Positions 1 through 8,663 of a stretch of DNA of 64,000 nucleotides are shown piece by piece (the first letter of the stretch is position 1; each line of letters opens with the position of its first letter). Source of the DNA: RUG572 sp964386385 (GTDB lineage: Bacteria > Verrucomicrobiota > Kiritimatiellia > RFP12 > UBA1067); the NCBI GenBank assembly GCA_964386385.1, contig CAYLRN010000004.1, positions 1 to 64,000 of the forward strand, in the 5' to 3' direction. Below the pieces are notes generated by a model. That model made no database searches and was not told the origin of the DNA. It saw only the letters and a program-made list of their open reading frames with translations. The position numbers were made by a program, and so were the translations under genes.

Positions 1-2607
1 CCGACGGACACCTCGCGCGCCACGAGCGGCGTCCCGTCGTAGACCTTCGACGCGCCGGCGCTCGTGAGCGTCACCGCGCGCTTCGAAATCGCCACCTTCG
101 CCTGGTGGACGAAGTCCTCGTAGTTCGGGTTCGCGACGCGGTACCACACGACATACTCGCCCGCGTTCGTGAACGCCGGCGGATTCTCCGTCCATGCGGA
201 GTCCTCCGGTAGGGCGGTCGCCCCGCGACCGCCGCCGCCGGATTCGGACGCCGCATTTGCACCATCATTCGGTAGGGCGGTCGCCCCGCGACCGCCGCCG
301 TCCGCTGCGGCGTCACTTCCGTCCGCGCCATCGTCCTGCGGCGCGACGGGGACGTCGCGCCCTACCGAATACGACACGACCACCTCGCCGCCCATGGCGG
401 CGCGGAACGCCGCCGCGAGCGCGTCCGCGTCGACCACGTGGCCAAGGCCGTCGTAGACCGCCGAGACGTCGAACTTCGAGAGGCCGCCCTCTGCCACCGC
501 GCCGTCGCCAGGCTCGTCGCCGGAGTCTCCGCCGAACGTCGCCTTCGTGACCGCGAGAGTGCCGAACTCCGATGCAACGGTGTAGTTGGACGCCTTCACG
601 TTTTCGTTCAATTCATAGGTGAATGCGTTGTCGCTCGTGCCGACGGCGGTCTGCGAGCCGGTCGCCGTGAACGCCGCGCCCTCGCCGTCCGCGAAGCCGT
701 CGCCGCCGACGGACACCTCGCGCGCCACGAGCGGCGTCCCGTCGTAGACCTTCGACGCGCTGGCGCTCGTGAGAGTGACGGAGCGCGGCGAGATGGAGAC
801 CGTCGCGGAGTTCGTCATGGGGATGTAGCCTGGCGCGGAGATTTCGCACCAGACCGTATACATTCCCGCATCCGTGAACTGCGGGGACTCATCAAAATAC
901 TCGCCGTCCTCTGCCAGTGCATAGCGAACCTGGATGGCGACCAAAAGACCATCGTCCGACGCGGACACCAGTTCATCGCCATATTCATAAGCACCCAGGT
1001 CGACCGTACCGTTTTGGATGCGTTTCATGCCGGCCAGATCGGACACCGTCCCAACATGGGAATTGTCTCCAATATCGATGCACGGCGAATCCGCCGTCAA
1101 TCTGTAGTCCCCGTTCGCATAGCCGGCGAACGAAGGATCGCTATTGCAGACGTTCAGGTGCTCATTGGAATACAGCCCTGCCGGTCCTTCCCAATACTTC
1201 TCAAGAGAAATCGTATATATCTGCCCACCGTCGCGCCCCCAGTCCCACCCCGAACCGTTGCCGTAGACAATAGAATTGAAGAGCGCGCAGTTGTACGCCC
1301 CTCCGCCATTGTCTTCGGCGTATCCGTCGACAATTGTGCAGTTCCATGCGACACAGCCGCGCATGTTCCCGCCGTCTGTCGCCGAGCGGTTGTTCGCCAC
1401 GAGGCAGTTCCACAGCATTGCCCCCGCAACTCCAGACCCGTACAGGCAGTTTGAAATCACACAGTTGACGTAGCGACCCATTTGGCAACCGCCGGAATAG
1501 TTTCTGGCAGACCGCCCGTTTATGAACGCAATTCCCCTGAACATGGAATTCGTGTGAATCGAATCGTAATACGCACTTCCAGAATACGCCCCGTTGCCGG
1601 CGTCCACGCACACGTTCGTGCCGCCGCCGTCGACGAAAGTGGCGTTCGGACCTTCGACTCCGACAACTTCCAAATTCCTGTCGTATGTCTTGAATCCCTC
1701 GTAGACGCCAGGCATGACATAGACGACAGTCCCGTCGTCCACCGTGTCGACCGCTTTCTGGATTGTGCGGAACGGCAATGCCGAAGTGCCATCGCCTGTT
1801 TCGTCCGATCCTATGGTGGAAACGAAACAGGCGTTTTTCAGGTCGATTTCAACCGTGATCCCATGCGCCGCGCCGTCGTACTTGTCCGACCAGCCAACCA
1901 CAGACACATCGCCGTCTGCGAATGGCGCGGAAAAATCTTCACTTGATTGGTCACTGTAGAAACGGACTTCATGACCATACCACTTTCCAGAAGAGTCAAG
2001 ATCCCATCCCTTCGTTCCCTCTTTGACATACAGGACGGCATCGCGCGGCATAGATATACCGTTGCCCAAAAAAATTTCAATGCTCGGTGCGTCACCGCCA
2101 AAATATACGGTGTCGAGGCTACTACCAAACGCATATTCCCCTATGCTNNNNNNNNNNNNNNNNNNNNNNNNNNNNNNNNNNNNNNNNNNNNNNNNNNNNN
2201 NNNNNNNNNNNNNNNNNNNNNNNNNNNNNNNNNNNNNNNNNNNNNNNCGTAACGCTGCCGGGTATCGTCACGGAAGTCAGACCGCTGCAGTTCCAAAACG
2301 CAGATTCCCCTATGCTCGTAACGCTGCCGGGTATCGTCACGGAAGTCAGACCGCTGCAGTTCCAAAACGCAAATTCCCCTATGCTCGTCACCACACAGCC
2401 GTCTATAGCGGAGGGTATCTCCACACTCCCAGCGTACGGCGAAACACATTCGACGGTCGCCGCGCCGTCCGAACCGACGGAATATGTCCACTTACGCCCG
2501 TCAATCGTGGCGGTTTCCGCCAACGCGGACACGACGCAAACAAGTCCAACTGCCATTGCCATCATTCTGCATCTTGAAATCCAAGACATCTTCCAGTCCA
2601 TTCCCAT
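1..2607 (-). CDS. Large surface protein with LRR_5, beta-helix and MBG/YDG domains (partial, contains assembly gap)
   Basis: Reading leftward from about 2607 there is a signal-peptide-like start (basic residues, then MAMAVGLVCVVSALA), followed by BspA-type LRR_5 repeats of 23 residues (core ITSIGExAFWNCSGLTSVT). After the N gap the frame stays open to the window edge. It reads a parallel beta-helix region (SDETGDGTSALPFRTIQKAV, then repeated NC-rich turns), and then MBG/YDG-type Ig-like repeats marked by SKVYDGTPLVAREVSVG, which occurs twice. The C-terminus lies outside the window. Such proteins are exported and surface-exposed; a binding or adhesin role is likely but not shown. The frame across the gap cannot be checked. 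The start is uncertain: ATGs at 2607, 2601 and 2589 are all possible. Three GC hairpin repeats (208-367) are read in frame inside the second MBG unit. Confidence 0.75.
208..367. repeat. Three GC hairpin elements inside a coding region
   Basis: 208-234 and 271-297 (GGTAGGGCGGTCG... form) and 339-367 (inverted GCGCGACG stem). They are translated in frame on the minus strand as GGGRGATALP (twice) and VGRDVPVAP, forming a ~50-residue insertion in the MBG domain. Confidence 0.85.
2148..2247. other. Assembly gap (100 N)
   Basis: Exactly 100 N, a conventional filler for a gap of unknown size. Both edges lie inside the same 69-bp LRR-coding repeat, so the number of repeat units in this gene is unknown. 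Confidence 0.98.
2248..2385 (-). repeat. Tandem 69-bp LRR_5 coding repeat (two near-identical units beside the gap)
   Basis: Units 2248-2316 and 2317-2385 are almost identical over 69 bp (23 codons). A further partial unit of the same type ends at 2147, on the other side of the gap. The near identity points to recent duplication or homogenisation and explains the assembly break. Confidence 0.9.
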
Positions 2608-2676
2608 TGTCACATTACCCAAAGCAAATGCACGGCAGAGTCGTCATGCAAAGCCACTTTTCCATCATGCCAGACC

Positions 2677-3198
2677 TCACAGGAATCCGCTCCTCGACCT
2701 GTGGCAGATGGCCGAAACGCCCAAACTGACGGCAAGAACAGCAAGAACCGCGATCCCCAAACCCAACTCCGCCATCACCTGTAGGATGTACGCCTCGCCC
2801 ATTAGCAGACAGCAGAAATGCATAACAACGACGGCAATCCATCCCACAAGAGACATCTGCCCCATGACGATGGGAATCTTCGAGACCGAAAAGCGTCCTC
2901 CGTTCGATGACAGAAGGTCTAAATCGACAGACTTGCGAAACCGCCTCATCTGCGGACTTTTGAAATTCAGGTATTCAAGCATGGATCCCTCATCAGATGG
3001 ACTCTCGAAGAATCCCGAATTCTCCTGAAAGTTGTCAATCGCCGCCTCGTACAGTTCAAACCAGGCCTTCGACCCCTTCGCCATGAACGTACCCAGCATC
3101 GTCAAGCGTGTCCACAGCAGATTGATTCCAAGGCTTCTCCGCTCCCAAAGGCCATCATAGACGTCCTTCGGGTATATCGTCTTTTCACCGTCTTTCAT
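2677..3198 (-). CDS. Hypothetical protein with two C-terminal membrane segments
   Basis: 173 aa, family not recognised. The first ~105 residues are soluble, with an acidic/aromatic helix-rich stretch (WFELYEAAIDNFQENSGFF). Two hydrophobic segments follow, near residues 108-130 (PIVMGQMSLVGWIAVVVMHF) and 140-162 (ELGLGIAVLAVLAVSLGVSA). The protein is probably an inner-membrane protein with a cytoplasmic N-terminal part. It lies 60 bp after the preceding gene on the same strand and may share its transcript. No clear Shine-Dalgarno was seen before the ATG, so the start is moderately sure. Confidence 0.55.
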   Translation of the reverse strand: MKDGEKTIYPKDVYDGLWERRSLGINLLWTRLTMLGTFMAKGSKAWFELYEAAIDNFQENSGFFESPSDEGSMLEYLNFKSPQMRRFRKSVDLDLLSSNGGRFSVSKIPIVMGQMSLVGWIAVVVMHFCCLLMGEAYILQVMAELGLGIAVLAVLAVSLGVSAICHRSRSGFL

Positions 3199-3258
3199 TG
3201 CATTCGCACCACCAGCAAAAACCGAAGTGACAGCCGAACGAAATTCAGTATCGTGCCG

Positions 3259-3663
3259 TCAGCGTAATCCGACTTCAAAGCAGATTTCGCATGACTCCGC
3301 AGCTCTCCGATATCGCCTTGTCCGTTCTTTCGTCCACTCGACCTCAAACACGCCTTTGAACACATACCCTTCTTCAAAACGCGGAAACACAATCAACTTA
3401 GTCTCCGCATCGGGGACGTCCCTACTGGCATTGGGGTCTCCGCTCCCTACGTAGTTCTCCTCGATTGCCATCTCACCGTCAGAAAACCTGTTGAGCCAAT
3501 CCCCTCCCTGTCTTGTCATGTTTGGAAACCAAATCCGCCATCCGTCGAACAGCGCGTAAGCACCCTCCTGATGCATCTTGCCGGGATAGTCAATTCCAAG
3601 AAACTTCAAAACCTCCTTGTGCGTGGAAAATGACTTTCCATCCATGATTACGGTCTTTTTCAT
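3259..3663 (-). CDS. Hypothetical small soluble protein
   Basis: 134 aa, family not recognised. The start at 3663 is well supported: AAAGGAGGAAGC directly precedes the ATG, a near-perfect Shine-Dalgarno, whereas a longer reading would overlap the gene upstream and lacks such a site. The protein begins MKKTVIMDGKSFSTHKEVLKFLG and is rich in Trp, Tyr and Phe (ALFDGWRIWFPNMTRQGGDW). The first 25 residues resemble small helix-strand domains of barstar/CdiI-like proteins, but this is only an impression. There are no membrane segments or signal peptide. It follows the membrane gene at 3675-4586 with an 11-bp gap that holds the ribosome site. Confidence 0.6.
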   Translation of the reverse strand: MKKTVIMDGKSFSTHKEVLKFLGIDYPGKMHQEGAYALFDGWRIWFPNMTRQGGDWLNRFSDGEMAIEENYVGSGDPNASRDVPDAETKLIVFPRFEEGYVFKGVFEVEWTKERTRRYRRAAESCEICFEVGLR

Positions 3664-3674
3664 GCTTCCTCCTT

Positions 3675-4586
3675 TTATGACTGCTGTGATTTCACATCTG
3701 CGCACCGGCGGAAGGTGACACGAAAGTCGAATCCCTGCCGACGGCAGTGTTCCCTCAATTCCGCCGCTCGAGCGTTCTGGCCAATTGGAATGCAATAGAC
3801 CAAGGCGAAACACTTCCTGTCGCGTCTTGAAATCGACTGGTAGAACCTGCCTATCCGGTCAAGACGACGTCGGTCGTCTTCGACGTCGCCACGCGACACT
3901 TCAATTCCAGTTATGAGGTCATCGCCGACAATCGCACCGTCAAAACGGTAGTCGCGACGGGAAAAAAGATTTACGCCACGGTAGACAAACTCACCGCTCT
4001 CGTCCTGTATCGTGGCAAGAATCCCTTCCACGAATGTGTCGCCCGCGCCGCTTCGTGTGCATTTCGCGTTCTTCCCGCCACCCCCATCACGAGAATCATC
4101 TTTCGAAGTCCTCTTTACAGTCCCGCCATTCCCCTTCTCCGCTATGCTGTCCTGACATTTCGCATCCGCCTCGACGCCATGCCCACCGCCGACATCTTGC
4201 GGTGCAACGCTGACTTTGCCCATCAGATGCGCTATCGAAGAGTTTCGGACAAAACAGGGGAGCGCGTTCAGAACCTCCACGACATGGTGACGATACAGAA
4301 CCACAAGCACGACAATCAACATAGGCCATGCCGCCGCAACGAGAGCTGCGGAACAGTCCGACACGGCTGAAACGACGCTCCTTCCAACATTTCCGATGCG
4401 AAACAGGGACACGACGAGAAACACGATGCCGCCCAACAGGAACACAGCCGTCGCAAGCACAAGGAAGTCCGCGACAAGCGACTTCATCCGAGCGAGAAGC
4501 GTCGTTCCGACATTCTCGTCCACACCATCCGACATGCCGTTCAGAGAACGACATGCTTCCGTCCGTCTCCATTTTCCCATGTCCAT
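3675..4586 (-). CDS. Hypothetical membrane protein with C-terminal restriction-endonuclease-like domain
   Basis: 303 aa. Two hydrophobic helices lie near residues 38-60 (VADFLVLATAVFLLGGIVFLV) and 74-96 (CSAALVAAAWPMLIVVLVVL), followed by a Gly/Ser/Lys-rich linker. The last ~110 residues carry YRFDGAIVGDDLITGIEVSRG and then a mixed strand/helix end. The D...(15)...EV spacing is reminiscent of membrane-anchored PD-(D/E)XK-like domains, but the expected lysine is replaced by Ser, so this is weak. A TTG exists at 4601; the ATG at 4586, preceded by GGAAGCGGAAGAA, is preferred. It is the first gene after the poly-G promoter-like site at 4750-4783, with a leader of about 160 nt. Confidence 0.55.
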   Translation of the reverse strand: MDMGKWRRTEACRSLNGMSDGVDENVGTTLLARMKSLVADFLVLATAVFLLGGIVFLVVSLFRIGNVGRSVVSAVSDCSAALVAAAWPMLIVVLVVLYRHHVVEVLNALPCFVRNSSIAHLMGKVSVAPQDVGGGHGVEADAKCQDSIAEKGNGGTVKRTSKDDSRDGGGGKNAKCTRSGAGDTFVEGILATIQDESGEFVYRGVNLFSRRDYRFDGAIVGDDLITGIEVSRGDVEDDRRRLDRIGRFYQSISRRDRKCFALVYCIPIGQNARAAELREHCRRQGFDFRVTFRRCADVKSQQS

Positions 4587-4749
4587 TTCTTCCGCTTCCA
4601 ACTTTACTCAAAACGCCAGTTTCCTTTTGTTCAACGCACGATTCCACTCTTTGTTTTTTGTTGCCAAAGCCCACGTCGAGCGGTGGGAACGCCCCCTTTC
4701 CGGCGGACAGAATCACCCCGACACGACCTTCTTTCACATGAACGCGCAT

Positions 4750-4783
4750 AGTTTACCAAACACACCCCCCCCCCCCCTGTCAA
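4750..4783 (-). promoter_or_regulatory. Promoter-like site with poly-G13 spacer
   Basis: On the minus strand a perfect -35 TTGACA (4778-4783) is followed by 13 G (4765-4777), TGTGTTTGG and a -10-like TAAACT (4750-4755). The spacer is 22 bp, too long for normal activity; loss of five G would give the optimal 17. The layout resembles phase-variable promoters with a homopolymeric spacer, such as neisserial porA. Confidence 0.45.
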
Positions 4784-4820
4784 TTGCGAGTTTTGATTTT
4801 TTACAATTTCCCCGCCCATG

Positions 4821-4849
4821 TTGACGCGAAGGGAATGGCGTGGTAGAAT
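4821..4849 (+). promoter_or_regulatory. Sigma70-type promoter, leaderless start for the gene at 4857
   Basis: TTGACG (4821-4826), a 17-bp spacer and TAGAAT (4844-4849). Only 7 bp separate the -10 box from the ATG at 4857, so transcription should begin at or next to the start codon. The paralogue at 53796 has the same arrangement with a different spacer sequence. Confidence 0.65.
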
Positions 4850-4856
4850 GGCGCAC

Positions 4857-6779
4857 ATGAATCGGCGACTGAAAATACCGTACGGCATCAAGGACTTCAA
4901 GACCATCCGCGACGAGGGCTACTACTACGTCGACAAGACCGCCTACATCCGGCGGATGGAGGAGCGGGACCGCTTCGTCTTCTTCGTGCGCCCCCGGCGC
5001 ATGGGCAAGTCCCTCTTCGTCGAGACGCTGCGCTGCTACTACGACGTCAACGAAAGGGGCAATTTCCAAAAACTGTTCGGCGGACTGGACATTGGCGAGA
5101 ATCCGACGGAGAACGCGAACAGATATCTGGTGCTCGCGCTCGACTTTTCGCTCGTGGACAGGGGGAGCGGACTTACGCTTGAGGAACGCTTCGAGAACTA
5201 TATGTCGACGCAGCTCAATGCGTTCCTGTTCGCCTACGCGGAACTGTTCGGGACGGAGTTCGTTGAAAGGCTGCTGGGGCAGAACGCCGCCGGCAAGTTC
5301 AACGAGATCGTCACGCGGGCGCGCCTGCGCGGATTCCAGATCTATCTGGTCATAGACGAGTACGACAATTTCACGAACGTGATGATGCGCGACGAGGCGG
5401 CCCCGAACTACCGCGCCGTCACGCACGGCGCCGGATTCTACCGTAACTGGTTCAAGGCATTCAAGGAGGCCTGCTCGCGCATATTCATGACCGGCGTCTC
5501 GCCCGTCACGATGGACGACCTCACGAGCGGCTTCAACATCGCCGCCAACCTCACGCTGCTCCCCGCGTTCAACGCCATGGCGGGCTTCTCCGAGGCCGAG
5601 GTCGTGAAGATGTACTCCGACTTCAAGGGCGTCGGCGAGTTCACGGACGGCGACCCCGCCGAAATCGTGAAGTCCATCAAGCCGTGGTACGACGGCTACT
5701 GCTTCTCGACGGCGAAGATAGGGAAGGAGTGCGTGTTCAACAGCAACATGGCCCTCTACTACCTGAAGTCGCTCGTGGACGACGGCCAGCCGCCGGAGAA
5801 CATGGTGGACGCCAACATCAGGACCGACTACGAGAAGTTGAAGATCATCGCCGAAATCCAGCGGCGGCAAGGCCGCTGCGCAGGCGCAGTGCAAAACTCT
5901 GATGGCAAAGACGGCACAATGGCAGACGCATATGCCACTGCGGAAACCAATGGCGGCGCGGGAAATGCGGGCGGCGCAATCGCTTCCGCAGATGCAGACG
6001 GCGGCGCGGGAAAGAACGCCTCCGAAAATGCCGGCGACGACGTGCGGGAAAGCATGGGCGTGCTGCCGATCACGGAGCAGCTGGCCACCACCGGCGAAAT
6101 CTCCTTCGACCTCGTTGAGAGCTTCCCGGCGGACAGAATCTCCGACCTCGCGAACTTCCACTCGTTCTTCCATTACTACGGCATCGTCTCGATGCAGGGC
6201 AGGCGCAGGGGGCGAACGGTGTTCCGCATTCCCAACGTCTGCGTCCGCCGCCAGCTCTTCGACTACCTTCGCGAAGCCTACCACCGCGTCCGAACGCCGA
6301 ACTGGATGGAGTGGTCGCGCCTCGCCTCCGACTTCGCCTACGAAGGGAAGTACGAGGAGTTTCTGAAACGCCTCGCGCGGGACTACGCCGAGACGACGCC
6401 GGTTCGCGGCGGCCTCCAGGGCGAAATCCGCGTGCAGGGCTACATGCAGGCGGAGTTCGGACACCTCAAGTTCTACCTCCTCGCGCCGGAGATGGAGCTT
6501 GCTCGCGGCTTCTGCGACTTCTGCCTCTTCCCGGAGAGGGTCCACTACGGCGACGCCTCGCACAGTTACCTCATCGAGCTCAAGTACGCGAAAGCGGACG
6601 CCTCGGACGAGGACATGGCCGCGAAGGTCGCCGAGGCGAAAGCGCAGCTCGCGAAGTACCGCGCCGACTGCTCCGTGCCGTCCCTGGCGCGCGGCACCAC
6701 CCTGCATCAGATCGTCTACGCCTTCAGGGGGACGGCTCTGCACACTCTAGAGCAAATCAGCTGCGAGCAAATGGTCTAG
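4857..6779 (+). CDS. AAA-ATPase-like / PD-(D/E)XK nuclease family protein (copy 1)
   Basis: 640 aa. The N-terminal half is an AAA-ATPase-like domain (Pfam AAA-ATPase_like type): a Walker A variant RPRRMGKS at residues 45-52 and a Walker B IYLVIDEYD at 162-170. The C-terminal half is PD-(D/E)XK-like, with GFCDFCLFPERVHYGD and the ExK motif ELKYAK at 574-579. The two are joined by a Gly/Ala/Asn-rich low-complexity linker that is longer than in copy 2. These proteins are abundant in gut anaerobes, often in many copies; their function is unknown. The start at 4857 matches the shared N-terminus (M-x-RRLKIPYGIKDF) and the promoter at 4821-4849; the in-frame ATG four codons earlier overlaps the -10 box. 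Hairpin repeats follow the stop codon. Confidence 0.85.
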   Translation: MNRRLKIPYGIKDFKTIRDEGYYYVDKTAYIRRMEERDRFVFFVRPRRMGKSLFVETLRCYYDVNERGNFQKLFGGLDIGENPTENANRYLVLALDFSLVDRGSGLTLEERFENYMSTQLNAFLFAYAELFGTEFVERLLGQNAAGKFNEIVTRARLRGFQIYLVIDEYDNFTNVMMRDEAAPNYRAVTHGAGFYRNWFKAFKEACSRIFMTGVSPVTMDDLTSGFNIAANLTLLPAFNAMAGFSEAEVVKMYSDFKGVGEFTDGDPAEIVKSIKPWYDGYCFSTAKIGKECVFNSNMALYYLKSLVDDGQPPENMVDANIRTDYEKLKIIAEIQRRQGRCAGAVQNSDGKDGTMADAYATAETNGGAGNAGGAIASADADGGAGKNASENAGDDVRESMGVLPITEQLATTGEISFDLVESFPADRISDLANFHSFFHYYGIVSMQGRRRGRTVFRIPNVCVRRQLFDYLREAYHRVRTPNWMEWSRLASDFAYEGKYEEFLKRLARDYAETTPVRGGLQGEIRVQGYMQAEFGHLKFYLLAPEMELARGFCDFCLFPERVHYGDASHSYLIELKYAKADASDEDMAAKVAEAKAQLAKYRADCSVPSLARGTTLHQIVYAFRGTALHTLEQISCEQMV

Positions 6780-6811
6780 GCGAATGTCCTCATGCGCCGC
6801 AGTTGGCGAAA

Positions 6812-6948
6812 CGGCGCGACGAGACGTCGCGCCCTACCGATTTTGCCAATTCAATCGACTTTCCAATCACAACGGCGCGTGTGGACACGCGCCCTCCCAT
6901 GGTGAACGCCTTCCAATGGCGACGGCGAGTGAGGACTCGCGCCCTTCC
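6812..6948. repeat. Three dispersed GC hairpin elements
   Basis: Elements at 6812-6839, 6873-6898 and 6923-6948. Read on the minus strand, each starts GGTAGGG, GGGAGGG or GGAAGGG and ends CCG. The stems differ (GCGCGACG/CGTCGCGC, GGCGCGT/ACGCGCC and CGAGT/ACTCG) but each pairs with itself. They lie between the nuclease gene and lnt, after the octamer array at 6971-7009 when read leftward. Confidence 0.8.
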
Positions 6949-6970
6949 GGTGGACGTCTGCCAAATGCAG

Positions 6971-7009
6971 CTTAACCGCTTAACTGCTGCCCGCTTAATC
7001 ACTTAATGC
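6971..7009 (-). repeat. Octamer array CTTAA(C/T)xx at the lnt 3' end
   Basis: On the plus strand CTTAACCG and CTTAACTG, a 7-nt spacer, then CTTAATCA and CTTAATGC, so the units keep close to 8-bp phase. The lnt stop codon falls inside the array. A GGAAGGG hairpin follows in the direction of the gene. Confidence 0.75.
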
Positions 7010-8663
7010 ATTCCTTCCTCGCCGGCCAGATGGCGCAGAAGAGCGCGATTGCGAAGAGGGAGAGAAGCGGAACGTCGCCGAATTTTACGTAGGCAGAAAT
7101 GGACGGCGAGATGGGGAACGAGACAGAGGTCGTCATCACGCCGGGCGCGTCGACAAGGGGGCGCGCGGACGGCGTTCCGTCGGAAAGCCAGCGAGTCCCG
7201 CCCGGCGGCGATATGACGCCCGTCACGCCGGAATTGCCGACGCGGATCACGGGCAGTCCGGTCTCCACCGCGCGCATGACGGCCTGCCAGGCGTGCTGCT
7301 CGGCCTCATGCGAATTCGAGAACCAGCTGTCGTTCGTGATGAGGACAATCGCCTGCGCACCCATTTTCGCGGCGGCGCGGGAAAGTTCGGGGTCGGTGTC
7401 CTCGAAGCAGATGAGCGGCGCCACCCTGACGCCCGTCACAGCCCCCTCCCCGCCGGCGGAGCGAAGCGGCACGTCGAAGACCGTCGGACGGCCGGGCCAG
7501 AGCGAGACGCCGATCGGGGAAAGCCGCTGGAGCGGAGCGATCCACTTGTCGAAGGGAACGTACTCGCCAAAGGGGACGAGATGCTGCTTTGCGTAGACGT
7601 CCGCCGAAACGCCGCCGTCCGCCTTCGGCAGATAGAGCGCGGCGGCGTTGTAGACGCGGCGGTCGCCGTCCGGACCCGGCGCCACGTCGTCCCCGCCCGC
7701 AAGGAGAGCTCCGGCGCCGGCCATGCGCATGAAGCGATCCGCCGCCCGGAGGGCGCCGGGGCTGCGCACCTTTCCGAACTCCGCCATCGCGCTTTCCGCC
7801 CAGACCATCAAGTCTGGACGGGCGGCGGAAACGGCGTCGAGAAGGCGTCCGTAGACGTCGTGCGGATTCTCCGCGGCCTCCTTCGAGAAGACGCACGGCA
7901 TGTTGCGCTGGACAAGCGCGACGCGCATGGACGCCATTCTTACGGGCCTTCGGGCGATCGCGCCCTGCGCAAATCCGTACACGGCCAGAACCGCCGCAAG
8001 CGGAATCGCGGTCTCCGCAGAGCGCAGGACGCGCGCGCGCCATCCGCCCTCGCGCGGCTCTCTGCGCATCTGCCGCGCAATGCGGCAAATGAGCGTCGCG
8101 AACACGCCGTTCACGAGGACGACGAGGGCACTGACAAGATACACGCCTCCGATGCGCGCGGGCGAGGCGAGAATCGACACCCGCGCGACGCCCGTGCCGA
8201 GAAAATTCCACGCAAACCCAGTGAAGAGCGTCCCGCGCAGCCATTCGCATCCACTCCACAGAATCGGCTCGCCAAGAGCAAGCGCGGGAATGACAAGCCA
8301 CGGAAGCGAATCGCGCTTCGCCTCGACAAGCCTCCAGAGGCGGGCGTCGAGCCAGCCGAAGAGCGCGAAGTAGCCGGCGCATATCGCCGCAAGCCCCAGC
8401 CAGCCCAGGACGACAAGCGGCCAGGGGCCGCCGTTCTTCACAATCGCCGGCATCCACGACAGCGTCGCGAACCAGAAGAGGAATCCGCCGAGAAACCACG
8501 TCCGCGCGGATTTTCCGGGCGGCGAAAGGCGCGAGACCGCGAGGAGCGGGGCGAGGGCGAAAGCAAGCCCGGCAGTCTCGCCGCACGGCGGAAACGCCGC
8601 CCAGAGAAGGACCGCCGCGAGAACCGCGGCCGCGCCGCGCGCTATCTTGTCAATTCCAGCCAT
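6999..8663 (-). CDS. lnt: Apolipoprotein N-acyltransferase
   Basis: 554 aa. Lnt transfers the third acyl chain to the N-terminal cysteine of lipoproteins in the inner membrane. The N-terminal ~220 residues are hydrophobic helices. The C-terminal half is a carbon-nitrogen hydrolase domain with its Glu-Lys-Cys triad visible as VWAESAMAEF (Glu), YAKQHLVPFGEYVPF (Lys) and LICFED (Cys). The last helix (VPLLSLFAIALFCAIW) returns to the membrane. The start at 8663 (MAGIDKIARG) overlaps the end of the debranching-enzyme gene by 22 bp, indicating translational coupling; a longer reading would run into that gene. Lipoproteins elsewhere in the window (52266-53470) are plausible substrates. Confidence 0.92.
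   Translation of the reverse strand: MAGIDKIARGAAAVLAAVLLWAAFPPCGETAGLAFALAPLLAVSRLSPPGKSARTWFLGGFLFWFATLSWMPAIVKNGGPWPLVVLGWLGLAAICAGYFALFGWLDARLWRLVEAKRDSLPWLVIPALALGEPILWSGCEWLRGTLFTGFAWNFLGTGVARVSILASPARIGGVYLVSALVVLVNGVFATLICRIARQMRREPREGGWRARVLRSAETAIPLAAVLAVYGFAQGAIARRPVRMASMRVALVQRNMPCVFSKEAAENPHDVYGRLLDAVSAARPDLMVWAESAMAEFGKVRSPGALRAADRFMRMAGAGALLAGGDDVAPGPDGDRRVYNAAALYLPKADGGVSADVYAKQHLVPFGEYVPFDKWIAPLQRLSPIGVSLWPGRPTVFDVPLRSAGGEGAVTGVRVAPLICFEDTDPELSRAAAKMGAQAIVLITNDSWFSNSHEAEQHAWQAVMRAVETGLPVIRVGNSGVTGVISPPGGTRWLSDGTPSARPLVDAPGVMTTSVSFPISPSISAYVKFGDVPLLSLFAIALFCAIWPARKECIK

Noticed and set aside
4096..4740. Minus-strand reading frame MRVHVKEGRVG... upstream of the gene at 3675-4586
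   Set aside because: It overlaps the membrane-protein gene in another frame, is Arg/Cys-rich without domain character, and the hydrophobic helices support the other frame.
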